64,000 nucleotides of DNA from Mactromeris polynyma (Eukaryota; Mollusca; Bivalvia; Venerida; Mactridae). Of this stretch, positions 1 to 11,980 are shown one piece after another. The position numbers and the translations under genes were made by a program. Where the stretch lies: assembly GCA_032209605.1 (NCBI GenBank), contig JASFXZ010000038.1, forward strand, positions 3,720,001 through 3,784,000, read 5' to 3'. A model generated the notes under the pieces. That model had not been told where the DNA came from, did no database searches, and saw only the letters and a program-made list of their open reading frames with translations. The stretch's first letter is position 1. Every line of letters begins with the position of its first letter.

Positions 1-694
1 ATACATATATAGTTACCCGACAAAACCTGGATTAGTAACCAAAAATATCTATTTTTTGGATTTTTACATTTTCTACTGTATACATTTTCTAGTTTCATAA
101 AATATTTGAATAACCTTCTACTTTTTTTCATAGCAATTTCCATGTTAAGTACAAACATACAAAGGAAAGCTACAAAATGACGTCGCGTCAGAAACGCTTT
201 ACTGATATGTACATGTACATTGTTTCTTAAAGAACATTCTATAATACATACGTGTTATTTACAAACAACATACAGACAGGTTTGAAGAAAGGATGATACA
301 ATATAAAGGTAAATACAAGTTTATAATTACGTCCCATGATACATAAACAGTCAAACAAAGATCAATTAAAATGACAAGGTATCAGTTCGACTCATCCACA
401 CGTTTGTCACAAAGATGTGTTCGACTTCGCCAAGTGTTTTCGACAGGAAACAAGCTTGGGTTATTTTTGTTTAGTTTTATTTATATATTATTTAACTTTT
501 GTAAATAGTTGATGCTTCTATAGAAATTGTCATTTTGATCAACACACATGTTTAATTTAATGTAAATGTATCTTCTCCGCAACTTTATATGTTTGAATTA
601 TCATGTATATGCATGTAATTGTAAATATGTTGTCCTCATGGGCCGCGAGGCTTATTGGATTTTGAAAAGATAAAACTATCTATACACATCGGTG
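1..694. other. AT-rich non-coding DNA with a possible LINE-like tail
   Basis: No open frame or splice structure stands out. Near 629-690 the sequence passes through GGGCCGCGAGGCTTATTGG and then AAAAGATAAA. This resembles the 3' ends of some invertebrate non-LTR retrotransposons, but no coding remnant precedes it, so the resemblance is only suggestive. Confidence 0.3.
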
Positions 695-2318
695 TTTCGA
701 TTTCACCACACTTAAGGCAGTATTGTTGTTTTCATCGATTTCTCCACATGTAAGGCAGTATTGTTGTTTTCATCGATTTCTCCACATGTAAGGCAGTATT
801 GTTGTTTTCATCGATTTCTCCACATGTAAGGCAGTATTGTTGTTTTCATCGATTTCTCCACATGAAAGGCAGTATTGTTGTTTTCATCGATTTCTCCACA
901 TGTAAGGCAGTATTGTTGTTTTCATTGATTTCTCCACACGTAAGGCAGTATTGTTGTTTTCATCGATTTCTCCACATGTAAGGCAGTATTGTTGTTTTCA
1001 TCGATTTCTCCACATGTAAGGCAGTATTGTTGTTTTCATTGATTTCTCCACACGTAAGGCAGTATTGTTGTTTTCATCGATTTCTCCACATGTAAGGCAG
1101 TATTGTTGTTTTCATTGATTTCACCACACGTAAGGCAGTATTGTTGTTTTCATCGATTTCTCCACATGTAAGGCAGTATTGTTGTTTTCATCGATTTCAC
1201 CACACGTAAGGCAGTATTGTTGTTTTCATTGATTTCTCCACATGTAAGGCAGTATTGTTGTTTTCATTGATTTCTCCACACGTAAGGCAGTATTGTTGTT
1301 TTCATCGATTTCACCACACGTAAGGCAGTATTGTTGTTTTCATCGATTTCACCACACGTAAGGCAGTATTGTTGTTTTCATCGATTTCACCACACGTAAG
1401 GCAGTATTGTTGTTTTCATCGATTTCACCACACGTAAGGCAGTATTGTTGTTTTCATCGATTTCACCACACGTAAGGCAGTATTGTTGTTTTCATCGATT
1501 TCACCACACGTAAGGCAGTATTGTTGTTTTCATCGATTTCACCACACGTAAGGCAGTATTGTTGTTTTCATCGATTTCACCACACGTAAGGCAGTATTGT
1601 TGTTTTCATCGATTTCACCACACGTAAGGCAGTATTGTTGTTTTCATCGATTTCACCACACGTAAGGCAATATTGTTGTTTTCATCGATTTCACCACACG
1701 TAAGGCAGTATTGTTGTTTTCATCGATTTCACCACACTTAAGGCAGTATTGTTGTTTTCATCGATTTCTCCACATGTAAGACAGTATTGTTGTTTTCATC
1801 GATTTCTCCACATGTAAGGCAGTATTGTTGTTTTCATCGATTTCTCCACATGTAAGGCAGTATTGTTGTTTTCATCGATTTCACCACACGTAAGGCAGTA
1901 TTGTTGTTTTCATCGATTTCACCACACGTAAGGCAGTATTGTTGTTTTCATCGATTTCTCCACATGTAAGACAGTATTGTTGTTTTCATCGATTTCTCCA
2001 CATGTAAGGCAGTATTGTTGTTTTCATCGATTTCACCACACGTAAGGCAGTATTGTTGTTTTCATCGATTTCACCACACGTAAGGCAGTATTGTTGTTTT
2101 CATCGATTTCTCCACATGTAAGACAGTATTGTTGTTTTCATCGATTTCTCCACATGTAAGGCAGTATTGTTGTTTTCATCGATTTCTCCACACGTAAGGC
2201 AGTATTGTTGTTTTCATCGATTTCACCACACGTAAGGCAGTATTGTTGTTTTCATCGATTTCACCACACGTAAGGCAGTATTGTTGTTTTCATCGATTTC
2301 TCCACATGTAAGACAATA
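695..2318 (+). repeat. 38-bp minisatellite array, about 42 units
   Basis: A unit containing AAGGCAGTATTGTTGTTTTC followed by ATCGATTTC recurs every 38 bp (for example TCCACAT at 781 and again at 819). Two main unit types alternate in blocks: one with TCTCCACATGT and one with TCACCACACGT. The second forms a nearly uniform run at about 1300-1730. A rarer variant with AAGACAG recurs at about 1776, 1966, 2118 and 2308, giving steps of 190, 152 and 190 bp, that is 5, 4 and 5 units. Because 38 is not a multiple of 3, the open frame at 799-981 reads the unit in all three phases and is not a gene. Units differ at only a few positions, so the array is young or homogenised. Confidence 0.97.
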
Positions 2319-4109
2319 TGGCTTATTTACTGTTTTTCTTTATTAAAACCGTTCGTCATGAACACTGCAGTTAGCACGAATACGTGTTTGAAATATTTCT
2401 AGCTTAAATTTACTTTCTCACAACAGTTCACACATGAATGGTTTATCTCTTGAGTACAGTAATTGTTATAAAACATACTAAATTAATTGATCCTGCGACA
2501 GAGTTGTGAACAAAATTTGTTGCAGGAAGCGAATATGAGTAAAACTGAAGTTCGAGCACATACGTACTGGCGATGTCTCGCATTTTGCAGGGTTTACACG
2601 TTAGTTGACGGATTCGCACACGTGTTGGGTACTTTCCCTGCTCAAAGATATATTAGACGCTTTGGTGCTCTCTATTTTATTATAATCTATAATCACCACT
2701 GTGCGTTTAAGCAAGGTGCTCCATATTTTATTCAATTAGTGTTTGAATGCAATATTCCATATCCCACCATGATTTATTGTACGGTACATGAGATTGGTAT
2801 TAGACACGATATCTGTCTTACCAATGCTTAGCCGTGAACAAATATTGGAATTTGTCTCGGTAAATGAACTGTTTACTGAGTGCAGGAGATATTGGGATGT
2901 TCGGACGGGATTTTAGTACTTGATGTCGTAGTATTTCCTAGATCACGTGGATTGACAGTAGTATCATTTGATTGAAACCTCTTCTGAATATATGTTTATG
3001 GACTATAACACTTTAATGGATCGTTAGGAGCTTTGAATTGAATGTTTACCTGTACTATAGGTAAGTGTTATGACTTCTTTAAAATGATTTAAGATGAAAT
3101 ATTTGTCATTTTTGAAATTTTAAGCTTGTAAAGTTTGCATTTTTTTCATGATATTCGTAGAACATAAATGAGAGGAATCATATTAAATATACCACCTGAG
3201 TGCTGCTCGTCAATTTATCAATCAGACCAGTATGCGTTATCAGGATCCGCAATTTTGACTCGACACTCAAAGCTGTAACTTTACTCCGCGGAGACTGAGT
3301 GGCGAATTGAGTGCGGAATGTGAAATAGTTTACAATGCTTACTGAGTTCCTCGTATTTATGTATCTACGTTCTATGGCATGTCAGTGTGAAACTAAGGTT
3401 TGTAATGCTGAGTTACCCTGTTAAAATCCCTGTCACCGGTTCGCTGAGGTATTTACTTTGATCTATTAGTTTCCTTGTTGCCATTTTAAAAACATATTAC
3501 GTATTAGCAATTAGAGTGGCGAGAGTAAATGTACAATCTCGCACATCACACACATTATCAGTTCCTAGTTAAGAAAGATATACTAAAATAAAATAAACAA
3601 TGATATCGATGTCGCATTTGTGATTATCGATGATTTAATTCCTCCGGCCTAATATTATTTTTATTCTTGATACTAAGATTGATAAAGTAGTTTTTATTAT
3701 GTATTTTGTATCAAAAAGTATGGGAATACATCTACAGGAATACCGGCTTTCGAAAATGATAGTGACATAAAAGCAAATAATTGTATATTTCGTCGTAAAT
3801 TAGCCATTCAAATGATGACTGGTGGTTAAACATACGGTTGTAAATATGATTTTGACAGTAATTATTATTACACATTGTCAACATGTCTCGAAGAATTCTG
3901 TTGGCGTTCAGATAGTTTTATAATTCTTTGGCTGAATGACAAAGTTATATTACGCTGCTAGTTATACAATGTATCTAGATAATATTTCGTGTACCCGAGG
4001 TGGTACTGGCGACAAATTATGTATCTTATAACTAGAGATTGCTGCATCTCTGTGAACAATTCTTAATGGTTTTAACGCAACACAACACGTCATACAGTGA
4101 CATATTATC
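2319..4109. other. Unique AT-rich DNA, no recognisable gene
   Basis: The longest open frame is 2487-2831 (plus, about 114 codons from a TTG; first ATG at 2535). It contains no domain I recognise and has no splice or codon support. A donor-like ATAG/GTAAGTG occurs near 3058 but no matching exon is convincing. Confidence 0.5.
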
Positions 4110-5835
4110 GCATAGCATAACATGATACAACTTAGCATAAAATAACATTACAATAGCATAACATAGTTTAGCATTAATAACATTATAATAGCATTACATA
4201 GTTTAGCACAAATAACATTATAAAAGCATAACATAGTTTAGCACAAATAACATTATAAAAGCATAACATAGTTTAGCACAAATAACATTATAAAAGCATA
4301 ACATAGTTTAGCATTAAAAGATTATAATAGCATAACATAGTTTTGCATAAATAACTTTATAACACCATAACATAGTTTAGCGTAAGTAACTTTATAATAG
4401 CATAACATAGTTTAGCATAAGTAACTTTATAATAGCATAACATAGTTTAGCATAAGTAACTTTATAATAACATAACATAGTTAAACATAAGTAACTTTAT
4501 AACAGCATAACATAGTTTAGCATAAGTAACTTTATAATAGCATAACATAGTTTAGCATAAGTAACTTTATAATAGCATAACATAGTTTAGCATAAGTATC
4601 TTTATAACAGCATAACGTAGTTTAGCATAAGTAACTTTATAATAGCATAACATAGTTTAGCATTAAACACAGTATAATAACATAACATAATTTAGCATTA
4701 AACACATTATAATAGCATAACATAGTTTAGCATTAAACACATTATAATAGCATAACACAGTTTAGCATTAAACACATTATAATAACATAACATAGTTTAG
4801 CATTAAAAACATTATAATAGCATTACATAGTTTAGAATAAATAGCATTATAACTGCATAACGTAGTTTAGCATAAGTAACATTATAACAGCATAACATGG
4901 TTAAACATAAATAATATTGTAATAGCATAAAATAATTTAGCATAAATAACATTATAACAGAATAACCTAGCTTAGCATAAAATAACATCACAATAGCATA
5001 ACATAGCTAAGCATAAATAAAATAACAACAGCATAACATAGTTTGCATGGAAATTACATTACAACAGCATAACATAGTTTGCATAGAAATTACAGTACAA
5101 CAGCATAACATAATTTAGCATAAATAACATTACAAAAGTATAACATAACTTAGCATAAATAATATTACAAAAAGCATAACATAACTTAGCATAGATAATA
5201 TTACAACATCATAATATATTTTAGCATAAATAATATTACAACCGCTTGTTTAGCATAAATTACATAACAACTGCATAACATAGATTAGCTTAAAGCAACA
5301 TCACAACAGCATAACATAGCGTTGCATAAAACAACATCACTACAGCACAATATAGCGTTGTATAAAACACCACCGCAATAGTATTATATAGCGTTGCATA
5401 AAAAAACATCACAAAAGCATAATATAGCGTTGCATAAAACAACATTACAATAGCATAATATAGCGTTGCATAATACACAACATTACAATAGCATAATATA
5501 GCGTTGCATAATACACAACATTACAATAGCAATATAAAAATAATATTGCTTAGCATCAAACAGCTTTGCATAAACTAACAATAGAGTAAAATAGCATAAA
5601 ATAACAGACGTCTGCATAGCAAAACTGAACTCAACATAGCATTGCATAAAATAACATAACACAACTTAGCTTAGCATAACGTAACTAAGCATAGCATAGT
5701 ATACATGGCACAAACAGCACAACACAATATTACATAACATAAAATAGCATAACAAAGTTTAGAATAATATAACATACCTTAACATAAATAGCATAGCATT
5801 TCTTAGCATATCTTAGCTTAGCATAGCAGTATAAA
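4110..5835. repeat. Diverged 35-36-bp minisatellite array, about 48 units
   Basis: Degenerate copies of AGCATAACATAGTTTAGCAT plus ATAACATTATAAT recur every 35 bp (for example CATAG at 4441 and 4476). Around 5300-5510 the period becomes 36 bp, with TAGCGTTGCATAAAACAAC. Since 36 is a multiple of 3, this opens a 62-codon minus frame of tyrosine/valine-rich repeats (5290-5478), which I regard as an artefact. Divergence is much higher than in the 38-bp array, and the ends fade into single-copy sequence. Confidence 0.92.
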
Positions 5836-6662
5836 GCAGACCACATCACATCCCAGCAGAACATAAAACATACACAACACAAGATCACTCCAGCGGGTAA
5901 CAGCCTTGTTCTGTCCCCATACCCTGGTATCATATATCTCTGTGCCGCCATCAAATATTTACCCGCATTATGTCGGCATTCGTCGTTATGTTCATCACAT
6001 TTAAGTCTCACCAGGCTCAATATTTTTCTCAACATCTTTTTGGTTGTGTCGGTAGATCGATTGAGATTTTGTTTGAACCGTGCCCATTTCCAAAATGTTT
6101 GGATTGCGTCTATAGGTCGACTTGTTATTTCTTTTAAGGACATCCATTCCCACAGTTTTTTGGGTCGGTTCGGTTTTGAACAAGGTTTTAGACACGAACT
6201 TAATCATGCGCGGAAAAACCAAGACAATTGAGGTGTTGCCAGTTTCGGTCGGTAGGATCGCGGAAATGATACAAACAATTTTAGAAATGTCTTTAGAATT
6301 ATTTAGCAAATACTCTCTGTTCTACTACGCTATTTGTTGCAAGAGGCACTGATATATAATGCAAGGCTTCTTGGTGTAATTAAATGTCACGGTAGGAAAA
6401 CGACAAACAAAAACCATCTAATTGTACACAAAGAACTTATCACCACACTCCTAGCTTCAGGTGACAATTACTGTCTTGAAAGTCTGATGATTAGAAAGCT
6501 ATGGAAGTTTAATGGGGATTTTAATTCCGGACCGAAAATGTTAAAGTTCCCATTTTCCTTTAATCTGTTATATAATTGCATGTACAAAACCCGTCAGGAC
6601 ATTTCAGTTGAAGTACGGGGCGAATTTTACAGCATTTAACACCAGCTGAAGTAATATTGATA
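5836..6662. other. Unassigned segment with overlapping open frames
   Basis: Open frames overlap on both strands: minus 5730-6143 (137 codons, running into the 35-bp array) and 6001-6309 (102 codons), plus 6334-6639 (101 codons). The minus frame around 5890-6140 is rich in Lys, Arg and Trp and looks somewhat protein-like, but it matches no family I can name and fades into the minisatellite. It may be a decayed mobile element or chance. I do not call a gene. Confidence 0.3.
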
Positions 6663-6663
6663 T

Positions 6664-6985
6664 AAAGTCATGGTTATTTTGAATTGCATAAATTCTGGCC
6701 CATACCTCTTGTATCGCGACGCGAAGTTCAGCAACTGTGATTGATTGACTGGCTTTCTGAAGCATGTTTCAGACATGTTCAATGGGATTTTGGTCCGGGG
6801 ATCTCGCTGGTTAATTGTTTCCCGTGCCAGCTATTCATTTGTAAGGCGGGCGTTGTCATCCAATAACACGATACCTGGACCGACTGCATGGAGTGAGGGT
6901 CTCCATGCTTCGATCTTGTTTTTGTAATAGCACTGAGAAGCTTAAAGTCATGATTGGACATCTGGAGCATGGGTGGGCGCAATGT
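6664..6985 (-). pseudogene. Decayed Tc1/mariner-type transposase, C-terminal part
   Basis: The minus strand carries the end of a DDE transposase of the Tc1 group. The reading GPGIVLLDDNAR (about 6844-6877) is the conserved strand around the second catalytic Asp. Then, after a frame change, SPDQNPIEHV (6772-6801) carries the Asn-Pro-Ile-Glu that ends the DD34E triad, and AELRVAIQEVWARI lies near 6699-6740, the usual alpha-helical tail. Known Tc1 proteins have Trp directly after EHV; here that codon is TGA (6769-6771). The usual Pro-His after DDNAR is also missing and at least one frameshift separates the two motifs. The N-terminal DNA-binding domain and inverted-repeat ends were not found. Family assignment is strong from motif order; the copy is plainly non-functional. 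Confidence 0.85.
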
Positions 6986-7038
6986 TAGAATGCCCGACCT
7001 TCCACAAGGTAGCTATACATAACTCCAATACGACAGTG

Positions 7039-7096
7039 TGTTCTTCTTCTTCTTCGTCTTCTTCTTCTTCTTCTTCTTCTTCTTCTTCTTCTTCCA
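7039..7096 (+). repeat. (TTC)n microsatellite
   Basis: About 18 TTC triplets with two imperfect units (TCG). On the minus strand it reads as a glutamate run, which makes a spurious 64-codon frame at 6948-7142. Confidence 0.95.
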
Positions 7097-7588
7097 AGCA
7101 GGGCTCACTCTGGAGCATCGTCGCATATTGAAGTAGGGACAAGTTATGCTTATTACATTAACGTTTGCGACAAATCATTGATTGCTATCTTTTGAAGTCA
7201 AAAACAACATGAGTATTATGTTACATCGTCAATAATTAACTTCACTTTCGCTTCTAGGTACAGACGCAGCTAATTCTGTATTGAAAGCACGGACAGTCGT
7301 CTCGTCTGCGAGAATTGGAGCAAGTTAATTCTGAAAGTAATTTGTGCAAGCCACAGAGGGAAGTGTTTGAAAGTGATATACATCACACCCAGCACCCGAG
7401 TGAACGACAGTGGGCTTTGTGTCCGGAAAGAACTGCAGTCAAATAGTTTCACTTTTTTAACGTATGTAATTCTGCGAAGAGCTAAGACTATTGTTATATA
7501 CATACGGACACTTTAAGTTTAACATTCAAACGAGCGTACATTGTGGTAAAGTTGGCGTGTTATAACTTTTATTTTAAGAATCATAGAC
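7097..7588. other. Non-coding DNA, nothing recognised
   Basis: AT-rich sequence without clear repeats. The minus frame at 7270-7503 shows no domain and no codon bias. Confidence 0.5.
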
Positions 7589-7753
7589 TTTTGGTGGTGC
7601 TATTCGTGGGAATATATTTACAATAGACATTCATAGACATAGTATTGCTGAGAGTGGTATATCTCCAATATTCAATGGAATTAAATCAGACTTTAAGATG
7701 ATTGGAAATAAATCCAGAACGTGTCGTGTGGCACCGACGCCTCAGAGAATAAG
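7589..7753 (+). CDS. Possible short exon ending in a GTAAGC donor
   Basis: One frame stays open for about 55 codons from an upstream stop near 7586 to AATAAG/GTAAGC at 7753/7754, a near-consensus splice donor. Within it an ATG at 7700 would begin MIGNKSRTCRVAPTPQRI. The last 50 bp are more GC-rich than the surroundings. No acceptor, partner exon or domain was found, so this could equally be chance. Confidence 0.15.
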
Positions 7754-7910
7754 GTAAGCGGATGATTTATTTTCGTTATGACACGTGATCAGTATTAAAA
7801 GCTTGGTAGAAGTTTCCAATCCGTTAACATACGTGTTTGAGCCAAATATTTCAGTGCTTAGATTCTCAGTAGTTTATCAAAGGCCACAAGGTTTGTAATT
7901 CAAAGAATAT

Positions 7911-8378
7911 TTTTCGGCGCTGTCGACTAACATGACTTTGCTATTTTCATATCAGTGTTGTGTAAACCAATCAAATCTTACGTTAACCACTAAACCAACG
8001 TCTCTTCAACCGAGTAACGTGTGTAACATTGACGCGGATTGGTTAACCTTTCGATAAGGGGTACGTAACCTTACCGAAATTCACTGAATTTCGGTTAATT
8101 TACCGAAATCCATTTTCCATTACCGAAATACACTGCATTCTGGTGAATTTACCGAAATCCACATGTAATGCAACATCTCCAGTGGAATTCGGTATTTTTA
8201 TCCAATCTCCTACGAAGTCATCTCCCCTTACAGGTATCGGGGTTACTATAGTGTAGCCAGCAGAGTGACCAGCAATCGTAACTCGGCAATTTTTCATGTT
8301 GCACAACAAATATTAACCTTCAGATTACTAATTTGCTTCAGATTGCGCCGACCATATTTGTTCAAGATATTTCTTGTT
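7911..8378 (+). repeat. Dispersed repeat family A, longest copy
   Basis: Starts near TTTTCGGCGC, passes through TGACGCGGATTGGTTAACC and a cluster of ACCGAAATCCAC-like motifs (8074-8160, partly inverted as TGAATTTCGGT), and ends near TCAAGATATTTCTTG. Other copies lie at 23200-23285 (end part only), 26261-26466, 36588-36770, 39847-40156 and 48236-48418 (inverted). It has no coding capacity and is best described as a non-autonomous element of unknown class. Some copies lack the left or right half, so either part can be lost. Confidence 0.85.
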
Positions 8379-8945
8379 GTCCTTTCTTTAGTTTTATTCG
8401 GGAGTGTAAGTGGTGAGATTTAAAGGGGTTTGATAAGATTAATTTGATAGCTATACATCCAGTTTATGGGATTAATACTTTGTTTTATACTTTCAAGTGA
8501 AATAAAATCACTGTAAGAATGATCAGTTGGAGTAAAACAATTGTTTTATTGATATCACAATATTAGGGTGGGGAATTCAGATGGGTCGGGATACGTGAAA
8601 CATTTTATTTATTTGTCCTAATAAATCACCGCCACTGGTAATACATGGTTTCAAAACTGAGAATTTTCACTTCTTCCTTTCATAAAATGATGTTCACAAT
8701 ACTGATATTATATGTATACATATCGTAGTTTAGATTTCCATTCGATCTAACATCGCCTGTAACAGGCCTATTAAAAAAAGCCAGATTCCACTTCAGGGAA
8801 TACAATCATGATAATTCTGCAAGAATGCTATAAAAATTGCATGTGCGCTTTCGGGCATATTGATGGTACGCGTTGATAATCCCAAGTTATTTATTACATT
8901 GAAGAATGTTATTTAATAGCGAATAAAAGTACGGAATTCGGTAAG
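8379..8945. other. Non-coding DNA, nothing recognised
   Basis: AT-rich; no repeats, open frames or splice structures supported. Confidence 0.5.
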
Positions 8946-10268
8946 GGCTATCGTTGCGCCGTGCTATCGCTATATTCTCCTACAGACAGTTATCGTTCGT
9001 TTTGCACTCTCCTATGCAGAGTTATCGTTCGTTTTGCACTCTCCTATGCAGAGTTATCGTTCGTTACAATCTCTTACGCAGAGTTATCGTTCGTAACATT
9101 GTCTTACGCAGAGTTATCGCTTGTTGCAATCTCTTACGCATAGTTATCGTTCGATACATTGTCTTACGCATAGTTAACGTTCGTTACATTGTCTTACGCA
9201 GAGTTATCGCTTGTTGCAATCTCTTACGCAGAGTTATCGTTCGTTACATTCTCTTACGCAGAATTATCGTTCGTTGCATTGTCTTAAGCAGAGTTAGCGT
9301 TCGTTACATTGTCTTACGCAGAGTTATCGCTTGTTGCAATATCTTACGCAGAGAGTTATCGTTCGTTACATTGTCTTACGTAGAGTTATCGTTCGTTACA
9401 TTGTCTTAAGCAGAGTTATCGTTCGTTACATTGTATTACGCGTAGTTATCGCTTGTTGCAATCTCTAACGCAGATTTATCGTTCGTTACATTCTCTTACG
9501 CAGAATTATCGTTCGTTGCATTGTCTTACGCATAGTTATCGCTTGTTGCAATCTCTAACGCAGATTTATCGTTCGTTACATTCTCTTACGCAGAATAATC
9601 GTTCGATACATTGTCTTAAGCAGAGTTAGCGTTCGTTACATTGTCTTACGCAGAGTTATCGCTTGTTGCAATCTCTTACGAAGAGTTCTCGTTCGTTACA
9701 TTCTCTTACGCATGATTATCGTTCGTTACATTGTCTTAAGCAGAGTTATCGTTCGTTATATTATCTTACGCAGAGTTATCGCTTGTTGCATTCTCTTACG
9801 CAGAATTATCGTTCGTTGCATTGTCTTACGCATAGTTATCGCTTGTTGCAATCTCTAACGCAGATTTATCGTTCGTTACATTCTCTTACGCAGAATAATC
9901 GTTCGATACATTGTCTTAAGCAGAGTTAGCGTTCGTTACATTGTCTTACGCAGAGTTATCGCTTGTTGCAATCTCTTACGAAGAGTTCTCGTTCGTTACA
10001 TTCTCTCACGCATGATTATCGTTCGTTACATTGTCTTAAGCAGAGTTATCGTTCGTTATATTATCTTACGCAGAGTAATCGTTCGTTACATTGTCTTACG
10101 CAGAGTTATCGTTCGTTGCATTGTCTTACGCAGAGTTGTCGTTCGTTACATTGTCTTACGCAGAGTTATCGTTCGTTGCATTGTCTTACGCAGAGTTATC
10201 GCTTGTTGCAATCTCTTACGCAGAGTTATCGTTCGTTACAATCTAACGCAGAATTATCGTTAGTTGTT
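8946..10268 (+). repeat. 30-bp CpG-rich minisatellite array, about 44 units
   Basis: The consensus unit joins TTACGCAGAGTTATCG and TTCGTTACATTGTC with period 30 and three CpG sites per unit. As 30 is a multiple of 3 and the unit has no stop in any plus-strand frame, open frames of up to 151 codons run through it (8954-9409, 9663-9929, 9963-10313, 10012-10263) with decapeptides such as TQSYRSLHCL. All minus frames contain stops. A ten-unit block at about 9490-9790 is repeated at 9790-10080 (300-bp offset, about one to three differences), showing recent unequal exchange. I see no signal peptide or unique flanking coding sequence, so I do not call a repeat protein. Confidence 0.96.
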
Positions 10269-11440
10269 ATTTTATCCCATGATAAGAGACGGACATATAG
10301 GGAGTGCCAGTGACGTTATGAAGCGACGCACCCCGGCACGATCTAAACCGTGACAGCAGTGTAAGTAAATAGAATACTGACTCTGCGATTTGATTATCAA
10401 CATTTATTGATACAATCGTAATATTTCAGTTCAAATCAATTTTATATCGGCGTAATATCGTAATTACAACATATACCAGTAGATAGATACAAAATATTGC
10501 ACGCAATTAAAAACATGCTTAAATTGTGCTGTATTTAGATGTGTAATGGGATTGTCTTAGATAACCCACTAATTGTATTAAAATTTGCTTATAAATAATA
10601 TGATTGTACGAATGGAAAGTGGCGCTTAGAATCTAAATTGTCTATTATATTTAGTACTATTAGCGTAATTCGCTACATACCCGAGCATGCTACCTTTTAG
10701 TGGTTGTTCCGGGTATCACATATGTGTAAATTCTTCTTCTATACGTCACATGATTATTAAGAGAAGTATCATGTAACAGACTAAGTAGTATTAGCTTGTT
10801 ATGTTGTTAGATATTATATCAGATGATTGTGTAATAATAATAATAATAATAATATGGCATGGCGTTGTACAAAACAGATTCAAGCGTCAGACCACACAAT
10901 CTTTCATTCAGTCATTATCAATGCCTGCCCTGCAACAATCTATATGTTTGAGTCCTTGGTCCAAGATAAAGCTTGACCATACATAGAATAAACTTCACAA
11001 TATCAAGAAAACAGTTTGTAAGTCCAAGAAGATCAATGCTGATAATAATTGGTAATTCCATGAATATATTTTGAATTTCAATGCTTGTACATTAAGGATA
11101 CCAAGAGATGTTTGCTGTACGAAACGACAAACCTTCAAAAAACACAGTCTTAACCAACTCAGTGGTTTTTTTCTGAGTTAATGAGGGTTTTTATTTATTG
11201 GCTTAAAGTGAGCAAAAGCGAGTTTTTAGACAAAAAAACCTACATTTTCCGGAGAAGCGAGTTAAAGAACCAGCTTAAAATCCACTTCTTGGTAAGTAGG
11301 TTTAAGCGGGTTTTAAAACCCACTTGAACCAACATTAAACTAACTTAAGACTCGCTTAAAACATTTTTGTAAAAAAACCCAGAAAAAATCACTTTTTGGT
11401 AAAAATCCACTTTTCATTTGGGAAGGGTTTAAACACACTA
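10269..11440. other. Non-coding DNA with a short (AAT)n run
   Basis: Contains an (AAT)n tract at about 10832-10852 and, at 11150-11420, a unique region dense in AAAACCCACTT and AAGCGAG words that looks like decayed short repeats. No gene is supported. Confidence 0.5.
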
Positions 11441-11541
11441 ATAAGCGAGTTGTATTATAGTGTCTTGCTATGGGAATAAAACAGCAGTACAAAGGTATAA
11501 CCTATCAGGCCCTGGTGATATTTCTTATGTTGTTCTCATAA
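11441..11541 (+). repeat. Duplicated segment I, copy 1
   Basis: Begins AAGCGAGTTGTATTATAG and continues through AACAGCAGTACAAAGGTATA. A close copy lies at 14258-14361. Part of the 11.4-16.1 kb block of rearranged duplications. Confidence 0.85.
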
Positions 11542-11737
11542 CTAACATGCAGCATTTATGAAAAATCAATACGGGGTATAATTGGATTGTCATTTTATAC
11601 ACAAAAAGGATTGTACTCAAATTAAAGATTATTCAGAGATACATAGAACATATAATTAAGTCAATAGATTGATTGAACGTTGGTATGATAGCGATATCAC
11701 TTACACAGCATTCAATTATGTAACATTGAATTGGTCT

Positions 11738-11965
11738 ATCAACAAATTAATATCAGCAATTGTTCAGTTGTAAGTCAAACCTTAGAATCCCACAAACACA
11801 TACATGTGATTATTAATTTTAGATTGAGTAGCTATGATTGTGTATATTTATTTGTTACTAAATTGACCGATATTCTCGGACAACTAGCTTCCTATGTCGG
11901 ACAAGTCAAATTTTACATTTCCATTATTCCGGGACAAGCGTCTTTGAAAAAAATTCTAGAGGCAA
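11738..11965 (+). repeat. Dispersed repeat family H, copy 1
   Basis: Runs from ATCAGCAATTGTTCAGTTG through CTCGGACAACTAGCTTC to TTCTAGAG. It matches 19968-20195 along its length, and inverted pieces occur at 55900-56095 and 51165-51235. A 82-codon open frame across it (11731-11979) is not preserved in the 19.97 kb copy and is not considered coding. Confidence 0.85.
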
Positions 11966-11980
11966 TGATTCATCATTGAT

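Noticed and set aside
799..981. 60-codon open frame in the 38-bp array
   Set aside because: Reads the same non-triplet repeat through all three phases; no unique sequence or start support.
695..2318. Possible CRISPR array
   Set aside because: Units are contiguous and similar along their whole length, with no unique spacers; the context is eukaryotic.
2487..2831. 114-codon plus frame
   Set aside because: Starts with TTG, no domain, no codon bias; long AT-rich windows yield such frames by chance.
5290..5478. Tyr/Val-rich minus frame resembling a membrane protein
   Set aside because: Created by the 36-bp period of the minisatellite.
6948..7142. Minus frame with a poly-glutamate run
   Set aside because: Translation of the (TTC)n microsatellite.
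8954..10313. Several 60-151-codon plus frames of decapeptide repeats
   Set aside because: Consequence of a 30-bp unit lacking stops in three frames; no signal peptide, unique ends or splice sites.
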